A program made the translations under genes and the position numbers. Shown here piece after piece: positions 42,530 through 50,002 of a DNA stretch of 64,000 nucleotides. Positions within the stretch are counted from its first letter, which is position 1; the number at the start of each line of letters is the position of its first letter. This DNA is from Variovorax ginsengisoli (lineage in GTDB: Bacteria > Pseudomonadota > Gammaproteobacteria > Burkholderiales > Burkholderiaceae_C): assembly GCF_030486595.1 (NCBI RefSeq), contig NZ_JAUJZH010000036.1, forward strand, positions 1-64,000, in the 5' to 3' direction. The notes below the pieces were generated by a model. The model searched no databases, had not been told where the DNA came from, and saw nothing but the letters and a program-made list of their open reading frames with translations.

Positions 42530-43720
42530 GTGCTCGAATCCATCTATGTCGGAATGACGGGACTCCTGGGCTATTCGCGCGGGCTGCGCGTGATCGCCAA
42601 CAACACGGCCAACATGAACACGCCGGGCTTCAAGAGCTCGAGCCTGCAGTTTGCCGACATGTTCTACACCGGCGGAAATCTGGGCGGTGGCATCGCCAGC
42701 CAGAACTACCAACAGTTGGGACACGGCCTCAACACCACCGGGACGACCCTGTCGTTCAAGCAGGGAGAACTGCGGCAGACCGGGAATGACCTGGATATGG
42801 CGCTCGACGGCCAGGGCCTCTTCGTGCTCAAGGACGCGGATGGGCAGCTCACCTACACCCGCGCCGGCCAATTCAAGTTCGATCCGAATGGCGTGCTGGT
42901 GAGTCGAAGCAATGGCTCGACCGTCATGGCGCTCGACGGCGAGGGAAGTTTTGTCGAGATCAGCCTCGACGGGCAGATGACACATCCGGGTTCGCCGACC
43001 GCGCGGATTCGATTCGGGGGCAACCTGTCGAGCACGGCGGCGGAACAGACCGTGAGCAACGTTCAGGTGATCGACGCGTCGGGTGAGGCCCATACACTCA
43101 GTCTCAAACTGAAAAACGCCGGCAGCAGTGCGCCAGGTTCCTGGACCGTCAGCTTGATGGACGGCACGACAGTTGTCGGAACCGGGGAAGTGAAGTTCAC
43201 CGACGGCAAGCCCACGCCCGACGCGACTGTCGTAAACGTTTCGTACACGCCGCCCGGGAAAGCGGCCCAGGCGCTGACTTTGGACTTCGGTACCAACGTC
43301 ACCTCGTTTGCGTCGGGGAACCTGTCGACGCTCGCGATGTCCTCGCAGGACGGCGTGGGCCCCGGTGCCCTGAGTGGCGCGGCCTTCGATGCCAAGGGCG
43401 TGCTCACCATGACCTATGCGAATGGCCAGACGGTCAAGGGCGCACGCCTGGCGCTGGCGCGCTTCGATACGCCCGACGCGGTCGGCTCCACTGGAGACAA
43501 CCAGTTCCAGATGCTCGACGAGAAGGCATGGCACGTCGGAACGGCAGGCGAGGGCGCATTCGGCAAGGTGAAATCTGGTTCGATTGAGATCTCCAACGTC
43601 GACCTGTCACAGGAGTTCAGCGACCTGGTGGTGATGCAACGCGGGTACCAGGCGAGTTCGCAGGTCATCTCGACCGCCAACGACATGCTGCAGGAACTGT
43701 TCTCGATGAAGAGCAAATGA
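42530..43720 (+). CDS. flgE: FlgE, flagellar hook protein
   Basis: The 396-residue protein has the hook layout: MLESIYVGMTGLLGYSRGLR, VIANNTANMNTPGFKSSSLQ, GTTLSFKQGELRQTGNDLDM, ALDGQGLFVLKD, a large variable middle, and C-terminal EISNVDLSQEFSDLVVMQRG, YQASSQVISTANDMLQELFS. A GTG start has a strong AAGGGA ribosome site. An export switch and a hook gene are both present, so a hook should be built, whether or not a filament follows. Confidence 0.92.
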   Translation: MLESIYVGMTGLLGYSRGLRVIANNTANMNTPGFKSSSLQFADMFYTGGNLGGGIASQNYQQLGHGLNTTGTTLSFKQGELRQTGNDLDMALDGQGLFVLKDADGQLTYTRAGQFKFDPNGVLVSRSNGSTVMALDGEGSFVEISLDGQMTHPGSPTARIRFGGNLSSTAAEQTVSNVQVIDASGEAHTLSLKLKNAGSSAPGSWTVSLMDGTTVVGTGEVKFTDGKPTPDATVVNVSYTPPGKAAQALTLDFGTNVTSFASGNLSTLAMSSQDGVGPGALSGAAFDAKGVLTMTYANGQTVKGARLALARFDTPDAVGSTGDNQFQMLDEKAWHVGTAGEGAFGKVKSGSIEISNVDLSQEFSDLVVMQRGYQASSQVISTANDMLQELFSMKSK

Positions 43721-44637
43721 CCACGGTGATCCGGAACGCCGAGCCCGTGCCAGCGGGGCCCTCTCCTTTGCTCAGTCCCGAGGAATCGATCCACAAGGTG
43801 CGCGCCCTGCGCCGCTGGTCGGCTGCTCAGCGGGAAGCCGTGCGGGCTCGCTTCGCGTCGATGTCCCGTACATGGTGCGAGGCGTGGCTCTCGCAGCGTG
43901 ATGGCGCGGCCTTGGAAGGGACGGTCGAAGTCGGCGAACCCGACATGGCCATGACACCGCTCTCGGAGGATCAAGCCTGCTGGACCTTCGCCCCAACCAC
44001 ATCGGCCGCGGCCCGTCCGCCGACTGGCGCGGCCTCCGCTGCAATGCTGGCCCTGGCCCGCGAGATGTTCGGGCCCGACCGCACCGAGGCGCCCCTGGCC
44101 AGGCACGTTGTGCGCGTGGCGTGGGACGACTGGATGCAGCGCATCGCGGCGCTGCCTGTCGACCTGGCGACGGAGCCGCAGTCTTTCACCAAGGCCCCCT
44201 CCCGAAGACCGGATCCATGGTCCGGTGCGCTGTGCGTGAGTTGGTCCTGGTGCGGCGGCACCTGGCAGATCGGATTGCCGTACCGCGCCGTCGCGGCCTT
44301 GCTCGGCCCGCACGAGGCGATGTCGCCCGCATCGCCCTCCCGAAATGGAGCCCCACCCAAGGTGGCGTTGGATCGGGCGCTCGAACGGCAGGCGGTGGGT
44401 CTGCGCGTCACCCTGACCGGGACCCAACTGGATCTGGGCCAGCTGCAATCATTGAAGGTAGGCGACGTCATCCCGTTGGCGCATCGCCTCGACGCGCCAG
44501 CGCGCATCACGGTGGGCGACGGCGCCCGCTTGTGCGATGGCTGGCTGGGACAGGTCGATGGTCGCATCGCTGTCGAGTTCGCGTCATCGCCGTCCATTCC
44601 ACCGAACAACCCCCTTGCAAAGAAAGAAGACCGATGA
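43717..44637 (+). CDS. fliM: Divergent FliM-like protein with a C-terminal SPOA domain
   Basis: This 306-residue protein sits before fliN (4-base overlaps at both ends), the position of fliM. A C-terminal SPOA-type domain is visible (VGLRVTLTGTQLDLGQLQSL, KVGDVIPLAHRLDAPARITV, GDGARLCDGWLGQVDGRIAV). Residues 1-40 (TTVIRNAEPVPAGPSPLLSP) do not show the LSQxEIDALL motif by which FliM binds CheY-P, and the GGxG-type central motif is not evident. The middle is more like T3SS SctQ proteins in looseness. It may not respond to chemotaxis. Confidence 0.75.
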   Translation: MTTVIRNAEPVPAGPSPLLSPEESIHKVRALRRWSAAQREAVRARFASMSRTWCEAWLSQRDGAALEGTVEVGEPDMAMTPLSEDQACWTFAPTTSAAARPPTGAASAAMLALAREMFGPDRTEAPLARHVVRVAWDDWMQRIAALPVDLATEPQSFTKAPSRRPDPWSGALCVSWSWCGGTWQIGLPYRAVAALLGPHEAMSPASPSRNGAPPKVALDRALERQAVGLRVTLTGTQLDLGQLQSLKVGDVIPLAHRLDAPARITVGDGARLCDGWLGQVDGRIAVEFASSPSIPPNNPLAKKEDR

Positions 44638-45068
44638 CGAACGCCATCGAAGGAATCGTCGCGGACAACCGTGTCCGCGCCTCTCACGGACCGGCGGAAC
44701 GACGCGGCGAGATGCGACTGAACGCGCACACCGGCCATGCGCCCGTTGCCCAACTGGTCGCGCTGCCGGACCTCCAAGACCAGGCCGATGACCCTGGGGA
44801 CGCGCCCATTCTGCCGAACTGGAGCCCGCTGCATCAGATCAAGGCCACCCTCCAGGTATGCGTGGGCGAAGCCACGATTTCGGTCGGCGAGCTGCTGGCC
44901 GCCAAGGAGCACCAGGTGCTGCGGCTCGACCGATTGATCGACCAGCCGGTGGATCTGACGATCGAAGGCAAGGTCGTCGCCCGCGGTCAGTTGGTGGCGG
45001 TGGACGATCACTTCGCCGTTCGCATCACCGAACTGCCGGTGGCGTTGAGCTTGACGGGCGGCGCCTGA
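44634..45068 (+). CDS. fliN: FliN, C-ring protein
   Basis: The 144-residue protein has a FliN SPOA domain (IKATLQVCVGEATISVGELL, VLRLDRLIDQPVDLTIEGKV, VARGQLVAVDDHFAVRITEL). The N-terminal 65 residues are extra and not conserved. It forms the lower C ring and docks the FliH/FliI complex. It overlaps fliM by 4 bases. FliO follows 3 bases later. Confidence 0.85.
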   Translation: MTNAIEGIVADNRVRASHGPAERRGEMRLNAHTGHAPVAQLVALPDLQDQADDPGDAPILPNWSPLHQIKATLQVCVGEATISVGELLAAKEHQVLRLDRLIDQPVDLTIEGKVVARGQLVAVDDHFAVRITELPVALSLTGGA

Positions 45069-45071
45069 ACG

Positions 45072-45593
45072 ATGGGGATGGTTGTCAATTCGGCGCGTGT
45101 CGGCATGCAGGTGGCCTGTCTTGCGACCGCCTTGTTCCTCGGGGGCATCGCGCCACACCCGGCAATGGCCGAGCTGCAGACAGACGCTCAAACAGCCCAG
45201 GCGCGCCCGCGCGTGAGCGGCTTGCCCGCCAGCATTCCTGTTCAGCGCGAGGCGACCGATCCCGATTCGATGTCCGCGGGCAGCGCGGCGTGGATCACCC
45301 TGGGAGTCGTCGCGGCATTCCTCACCGTCGCGTTGAGCTTGGCGCGTGCGCGCATGCGCACGCCGAACCAGCGCGGCACGCAGGGGCTGCAGCACGGCAG
45401 GTTCCGGCGATTGCTGGGAGGAAAGCCCTCGGCGGGTATCGACCACATGGCGACCACGCGCCTGTCGCCAAGCCACAGCTTGCACGTCGTCGAATGGGAA
45501 GGCCGCCGGATCCTGCTGGGGTGCAGTACCCAATCGATCCAACTGCTGGCCGAGGTACCCGCCCGCGATGCCGACAGCAAGGTGGCGCCATGA
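45072..45593 (+). CDS. fliO: FliO-like export apparatus assembly protein
   Basis: The 173-residue protein has an N-terminal signal-like segment (ACLATALFLGGIAPHPAMA), a membrane helix (GSAAWITLGVVAAFLTVALS LARA) and a C-terminal part with STTR-like ATTRLSPSHSLHVVEWEGRR ILLGCSTQSIQLLAEV, the recognised FliO pattern. FliO helps assemble FliP. It lies between fliN and fliP as in other systems. Confidence 0.82.
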   Translation: MGMVVNSARVGMQVACLATALFLGGIAPHPAMAELQTDAQTAQARPRVSGLPASIPVQREATDPDSMSAGSAAWITLGVVAAFLTVALSLARARMRTPNQRGTQGLQHGRFRRLLGGKPSAGIDHMATTRLSPSHSLHVVEWEGRRILLGCSTQSIQLLAEVPARDADSKVAP

Positions 45594-46405
45594 TCACCTT
45601 GCCTGAATTCGTCGCGAGTGCGCAGCGACGGCGCCTTGCCGCGTTCTTCCTGTTGCTGACGGCCATCCTGTTCACATGGCCGCCCGTGCAGGCGCAAACA
45701 AGGGACCCTTCGCGCGCGCCCGGTTCGGCCAGCGCGCAATCGGCGCCTCGCCTGCCGTCTGCGAAAGCGTCGAGCGAACCCACGGCGCAGGCGATCCGCG
45801 TGGTGCTGGGCCTGACGGTGCTCGCCATTCTGCCGGCCTTGCTGGTTTGCCTCACGAGCTTCTTGCGAATCATCGTGGTGCTGTCGATGCTCCGCCATGC
45901 CATCGGCATGAACGAGACGCCGCCCAACACCGTGCTGATAGGGCTCGCGCTGTTCCTCACGCTGTTCACCATGTCGCCGGTGTTGCAGAAGCTCAACACC
46001 GACGCGTTCGAGCCCTTCATGGCTGGCAAGCTGTCGGTGGAGGAGGGGTACGGCAAGGGCATCTCGCCGCTTCGCGAATTCATGGTCCGACAGACCCGCG
46101 AGGCGGACCTGGCCCTGATGGTGGAGTTGTCCAAGGCGCCGGTTCCGGCGTCGATGGACGACATCGGGAACCTCCAGCTCATTCCTGCCTTCATGCTGTC
46201 GGAACTGCGCGCGGCGTTCCAGATCGGCTTCGTCATCTTCCTGCCGTTCCTGCTGATCGATCTGATCGTCTCGAGCATCCTGATGGCGTTGGGCATGATG
46301 ATGATGCCGCCGACGACCATCGCGTTGCCACTGAAGATCCTGATGTTCATCCTCGTGGACGGCTGGAGCCTGGTGCTCAAGTCCCTCGTCGGTAGTTTTC
46401 ATTGA
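45590..46405 (+). CDS. fliP: FliP, flagellar export gate subunit
   Basis: The 271-residue protein has an N-terminal signal peptide (LAAFFLLLTAILFTWPPVQA) and FliP motifs: LTSFLRIIVVLSMLRHAIGM, NETPPNTVLIGLALFLTLFT MSPVL, SMDDIGNLQLIPAFMLSELR, AAFQIGFVIFLPFLLIDLIV SSIL, GMMMMPPTTIALPLKILMFI LVDGW. ATG 45590 overlaps fliO (ATGA). It is separated from fliQ and fliR by the whole cluster. Confidence 0.92.
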   Translation: MITLPEFVASAQRRRLAAFFLLLTAILFTWPPVQAQTRDPSRAPGSASAQSAPRLPSAKASSEPTAQAIRVVLGLTVLAILPALLVCLTSFLRIIVVLSMLRHAIGMNETPPNTVLIGLALFLTLFTMSPVLQKLNTDAFEPFMAGKLSVEEGYGKGISPLREFMVRQTREADLALMVELSKAPVPASMDDIGNLQLIPAFMLSELRAAFQIGFVIFLPFLLIDLIVSSILMALGMMMMPPTTIALPLKILMFILVDGWSLVLKSLVGSFH

Positions 46406-46418
46406 GGCCAGCTCTGCG

Positions 46419-47309
46419 GTGTCTCGCGATCCGGCCACCTCCCCGACCTGGTCACAGCCTGTGGCCGATGCGCCCAAGACTGGGGTGGATCGTGGTCCCG
46501 CGCCGCAGGAGCTTGGCAAAGGCGCGGCGGCCGTCGAAACCGGCGCGCTGTGGATGCGATGGCGACAGGAGCACGATGCGGGGGCCCGCGAAGCACTCAT
46601 CGGCCACTACCTCACCCACGCCCGCATCGTGGCGGCGGACCTCTATGCCCGACGGACCCACAACGACGTCGAGTTCGACGACTACCTTCAATTGGCGCGT
46701 GTCGGCCTGATCGAGGCGGTCGATCGTTTCGACCCAGCGTACGGCGCGCAGTTCAAGACCTTCGCGTCGAAACGCCTCGAGGGCGCGATCCTCAATGGGC
46801 TGATCCGGCTGACAGAGAAAAACCAGCAGATCAACGCGCTGAGAAGCCTGCGGAAGGAGCGGCTGGCGGTCGTGATGGAGGCCGCCGAGGACGCCGCGGC
46901 GGCCGGGGGCGATGCCAGGGGCGGTGTGCCACCGCAACGCACGGATAGACTGTTCCGGTACCTGGCAGAAGTCGGCATCGGGATCGCCCTCGGTGTCCTG
47001 TTGGAAGACACGGGCATGGTCGACGCAGAGGCGTTCGGAAGCAGTGGCCAAGCCGTCACGCCGGAAGTCAGCTATTTCCGGAAGACCGAGATCCGCCGGT
47101 TGCGTGCGGTCATGAATGACCTCGTGCTTCGGTTGAGCGACCAACAGCGCCTGGTGATCCGGTATCACTACCTGCAGGAGATCTCCTTTGAAGAGATTGC
47201 GGGCATCATGGGCGTCAGCCGCGGGCGCATTTCACAGCTCCATCGGCAAGGATTGCTTCAACTGCGTGAGTTCATGGCCGGGCGCGAACGCTTCGACGTT
47301 TCCTGGTGA
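46419..47309 (+). CDS. fliA: FliA-like sigma-28-family factor, divergent
   Basis: This 296-residue protein has sigma region 2 (IVAADLYARRTHNDVEFDDY, LQLARVGLIEAVDRFDPAYG, AQFKTFASKRLEGAILNGL) and region 4 (QRLVIRYHYLQEISFEEIAG, IMGVSRGRISQLHRQGLLQL). It is longer than most FliA proteins (about 240) and its middle (LRSLRKERLAVVMEAAEDAA, YLAEVGIGIALGVLLEDT) is poorly conserved. The GTG start is 13 bases after fliP. No flgM anti-sigma gene is nearby. Its likely targets are the variant promoters at 49765-49857. Confidence 0.85.
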   Translation: MSRDPATSPTWSQPVADAPKTGVDRGPAPQELGKGAAAVETGALWMRWRQEHDAGAREALIGHYLTHARIVAADLYARRTHNDVEFDDYLQLARVGLIEAVDRFDPAYGAQFKTFASKRLEGAILNGLIRLTEKNQQINALRSLRKERLAVVMEAAEDAAAAGGDARGGVPPQRTDRLFRYLAEVGIGIALGVLLEDTGMVDAEAFGSSGQAVTPEVSYFRKTEIRRLRAVMNDLVLRLSDQQRLVIRYHYLQEISFEEIAGIMGVSRGRISQLHRQGLLQLREFMAGRERFDVSW

Positions 47310-47345
47310 TTTTTCAACAACCATTACCCCTGATCCATTCTTCCG

Positions 47346-48569
47346 ATGACCGAACTCAACGCTCCCAACTCTGCTGTCGTCCAGCGCCTCGAGAGACTTG
47401 ATGGCTATCTGCGCGCCGATCCGGGAAACAATGCGCTGCTGATCGACGCGTTCGAGACTGCGCTGGCCTGCGGCGATTGGGGACGTGCGGGCATCTATCT
47501 GGCCCAAGGCCAGGCGCTTGAGGCGGAAAGACTTGCGTGGAACCTGCGCGAAGCGGATCTGTGGCTCGCGCAGCAGCGCTACGACGAGGCGGTGGCCGTG
47601 CTCGAGGCCTTGGGTCAGACCCCCCATCCGCCAGCGGGCCTTCGCGAGGTTCTGCTTCACAACTTGGCCTTTGTCGATTTGAGGCGCGGCCGTTTCCGGG
47701 AATGCATCGCAAGGCTGGCCGGCTCGATGGAACTCTCTTCGCCTCCAGCTCCGGGGGGAGACGAACCGCCACTGACAACGACCGGGGCGCTCCAGCAGCT
47801 GTGGTTGCGTGCCCTGCATCAGGAAGGGGAGCTCACCCGTGCGATCCGCTGGGCCCAGGGCGCCGAGCGGGAGGGCCGATTGGACTGGCGCGCCGCCGGT
47901 GTCGCAAGCCTGATCGCCATCGACGCCTCCGAGTTCGGTGCGGCGCAGAGATGGTGCGCGGTGAGCTTGGAGGGGCGCGCCCCGCGCGAGATCCCCGTCG
48001 AATCCTTCGTGACGCAAGCGTCGTTGGCGCTCGCCGGCCAGGATGCAGCGCGGGCGACCCAGTTCACCGAAGCAGCGCTCGCTTTGAGCCCCGGCGACGG
48101 CAGGGCCTGGTCGACACGCGGATTCGCGGCACTCCTGGCGGGTGAACTCGGGCCAGCGCGGGCGGCGTTCTTGCGCGCGGTGTCTGCGATGCCGAAGCAC
48201 ATCGGGACCTGGCATGGCCTCGGCTGGGCGCAGATCCTGGGCGGCGAGCTTCCCGGCGCACGTCAAAGCTTCGAGACGGCACTGGCGTTGGACCGCAACT
48301 TCGCGGAAAGTCACGGCGGGCTCGCGGTGGTCCTTGCGATGCAGGAGCAGCGAACGGACGCAGAGGCGCACATTGCCTTGGCACTCAAGCTGGATCCGCA
48401 AAATGTGTCGGGCCGCTACGCGAGTGCCTTGTTGGAAGGGGGCGCGCGCAGCGCCGACGATCTCCAGCGCCTGGCCCGGCGACTGCTTCGGGGCCGGGCC
48501 GCACCATTGGGTGGGGACATGGGCGACATCGCCTCGCTGGGGGTCGGCAACGAGACGCCGAGGGAGTAG
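47346..48569 (+). CDS. TPR-repeat protein following the sigma gene
   Basis: The 407-residue protein has repeated TPR-like helix pairs, for example ALACGDWGRAGIYLAQGQAL, LARQQRYDEAVAVLEALGQ-type segments, RATQFTEAALALSPGDGRAW STRGFAALLAGELGPARAAFL and LGWAQILGGELPGARQSFET ALALDRNFAESHGGLAVVL. No signal peptide, so it is cytoplasmic. Position after the flagellar genes suggests a chaperone or assembly factor, perhaps for an unusual substrate. This function is inference. Confidence 0.7.
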   Translation: MTELNAPNSAVVQRLERLDGYLRADPGNNALLIDAFETALACGDWGRAGIYLAQGQALEAERLAWNLREADLWLAQQRYDEAVAVLEALGQTPHPPAGLREVLLHNLAFVDLRRGRFRECIARLAGSMELSSPPAPGGDEPPLTTTGALQQLWLRALHQEGELTRAIRWAQGAEREGRLDWRAAGVASLIAIDASEFGAAQRWCAVSLEGRAPREIPVESFVTQASLALAGQDAARATQFTEAALALSPGDGRAWSTRGFAALLAGELGPARAAFLRAVSAMPKHIGTWHGLGWAQILGGELPGARQSFETALALDRNFAESHGGLAVVLAMQEQRTDAEAHIALALKLDPQNVSGRYASALLEGGARSADDLQRLARRLLRGRAAPLGGDMGDIASLGVGNETPRE

Positions 48570-48594
48570 GCCGGCAGCCCCGCGTGGGCCGAGT

Positions 48595-48611
48595 CCCCGG
48601 CTACTTCGGGG
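48595..48611. terminator. Possible bidirectional hairpin between convergent genes
   Basis: CCCCG (48595-48599) and CGGGG (48607-48611) form a short stem in the 31-base gap between the TPR gene and the convergent unknown gene; neighbouring AGTC and GACT add partial pairing. No T-run is present. Confidence 0.3.
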
Positions 48612-49014
48612 CTGACTCCGCCAGCAGATGGTCGGCGGCTTCGCGCATGGCTCCCTGGAGGCTTGGCTCCCCCTCCATGCGCTGCATCACGGTGTCGACC
48701 AATTGGTTGAAACCGAGCGCATCGATCCTCTCGGGTCCAAACGTCTGCATCAGTACCGATTCGAGAAAGATCCGGAAGGCCTTGCGGTGGCGCTGCGGAT
48801 CGTCGGCAGAGAGCGCACCCACGCGCAAGGCCACCAACTGCTGGACATCGACAGCGCCCCCTTCGACGGGGCTTGAGCTCTCCAGGGGGGCGGATCCGAA
48901 CTGCTCGCGCGGGCCTGGCTTGCCCACGTTCGGGCGACGTTTCGCTTGAGCTCGAAACTGAGCGCCGAACTGCGCGCGGATCATCGCGGCAAGCTGGGCG
49001 GTGGGGTCAATCAT
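48601..49014 (-). CDS. Unknown 137-residue protein between two TPR genes
   Basis: I do not recognise a family with certainty. The protein opens IDPTAQLAAMIRAQFGAQFR, has a Pro/Gly-rich middle, and a helical C-terminal half (VQQLVALRVGALSADDPQRH, RKAFRIFLESVLMQTFGPER, FNQLVDTVMQRMEGEPSLQG). The look (short amphipathic N-terminus, disordered middle, compact helical end) is like small accessory proteins of type III systems. It would be transcribed with the TPR gene at 49054-49626 from the leftward promoter. Confidence 0.6.
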   Translation of the reverse strand: MIDPTAQLAAMIRAQFGAQFRAQAKRRPNVGKPGPREQFGSAPLESSSPVEGGAVDVQQLVALRVGALSADDPQRHRKAFRIFLESVLMQTFGPERIDALGFNQLVDTVMQRMEGEPSLQGAMREAADHLLAESAPK

Positions 49015-49053
49015 GGCAGTCTTTGAAGGCGGGACACCGCATTCGCGATTCGA

Positions 49054-49626
49054 TCAATGCGGGCGTCCCTGCTGTTGGTAGTTTGCAAGCAATACATGCG
49101 CTTCGGGGCGCCCCTCATCGGCATCGGCGCCCGCGGCAGGCGCCAGGGCTCGGATGCCGGCGATCACCTTCTCGATGTCGCCCGAAAGGGCGTCATTGCC
49201 ATGGTTGAGTGCAAGGCCGCGCTGAAAATGGCGCAGCGCCTCGTCGAACTGATCGATGGCGAGCACCTCGAACCCGGCCACGAAATGGGGCAATGGATCC
49301 GTCTCGGGCAGAGCGCGCAGAGGCTGCCAGGTGAGCAGCGCGAGTTCCGCTCGGCCGGAACTGAACTGCAGCAGGCCGAGCTGAAAGCGTGCCATCGCGA
49401 ACTCCGGAGCCAGCCGCACGGCACTGGCAAACGCGGACTCGGCCTTGTCCATGTCCCCAAGGGCTGCGAATTCGGCCGCAAGCAGATAGCGAGGAAGCCC
49501 CGCACTCGGCGCCACCGCGATCGCACGCTCAAAGCACTCGACCGCGCGGGGGCTGTTGTCGGCCTGGCTGGCTGCCAACCCTTCGGAAATCAGGCTGTCG
49601 AACATGGTCGTTTCGGAAATTGTCAC
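49054..49626 (-). CDS. TPR-repeat protein, divergent from the giant YD gene
   Basis: The 190-residue protein consists mainly of TPR units (LISEGLAASQADNSPRAVEC FERAI, RYLLAAEFAALGDMDKAESA FASAVRLAPEFAMARFQLGL, PHFVAGFEVLAIDQFDEALR HFQRGLALNHGND). GTG 49626 has GAGGA 5 bases upstream and is preferred to ATG 49605 (MFDSL). No signal peptide. It is divergent from the giant YD gene and controlled by the mirror copy of the same promoter motif. TPR chaperones of type III systems hold large secreted subunits, so it is a candidate chaperone for the giant protein. Confidence 0.72.
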   Translation of the reverse strand: MTISETTMFDSLISEGLAASQADNSPRAVECFERAIAVAPSAGLPRYLLAAEFAALGDMDKAESAFASAVRLAPEFAMARFQLGLLQFSSGRAELALLTWQPLRALPETDPLPHFVAGFEVLAIDQFDEALRHFQRGLALNHGNDALSGDIEKVIAGIRALAPAAGADADEGRPEAHVLLANYQQQGRPH

Positions 49627-49764
49627 ATTGTCCTCGCGATGAAGGGTAACGCAGAAGGTGCCGGCCTCGATGGGCGCTGAAGCCCCAGGAGGCGGACAAC
49701 GCGAGGCCCGAGCGGCGGGGCCGTTGTCCCAGCGTCGCGCGAACGCATTGCCTCGAAGGCAGAC

Positions 49765-49797
49765 CAACATATCCGCTCTGGGAGGGAATTGTTTAGC
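49765..49797 (-). promoter_or_regulatory. Leftward variant sigma-28-like promoter
   Basis: Minus strand GCTAAACA (49797-49790) and GGATATGTTG (49774-49765). TAAA to GATA is 18 bases, exactly as in the sigma-28 consensus. It lies about 140 bases before the TPR gene start at 49626 and mirrors the rightward copy. Confidence 0.6.
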
Positions 49798-49824
49798 AAA
49801 TACCCACATGAGTCGAAGGGATTG

Positions 49825-49857
49825 GCTAAACACTTTCGGAGATCGCTGGATATGTTG
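49825..49857 (+). promoter_or_regulatory. Rightward variant sigma-28-like promoter of the giant YD gene
   Basis: GCTAAACA (49825-49832) and GGATATGTTG (49848-49857), again with 18 bases between TAAA and GATA. About 145 bases before the giant-protein ATG. The two copies form a nested inverted repeat (outer arms CAACATATCC/GGATATGTTG, inner arms TGTTTAGC/GCTAAACA) from 49765 to 49857. Confidence 0.6.
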
Positions 49858-50002
49858 ACCAGAACCGTGCGCCGGTACCCGATTGAAGTCGGATCGGCGA
49901 ACTCCAGGGACGTCCCTGGGTCCTGAACGTCCCCTGAGAGCGGGGGGATACCGGGCAAAGCCAACGTTGGCGGTTCGCACCAACCGAAGAGGCGGACACG
50001 AA
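49858..50002 (+). promoter_or_regulatory. Leader region of the giant YD gene
   Basis: A 145-base leader with a perfect palindrome CCAACGTTGG at 49961-49970 and a GAGGCGG ribosome site before the ATG. The palindrome could be an operator. No small gene is visible. Confidence 0.4.

Noticed and set aside
45242-46600. Minus-strand frame of 452 residues opposite fliP and the sigma gene
   Set aside because: His/Gln/Arg-rich shadow of genes with firm family motifs.
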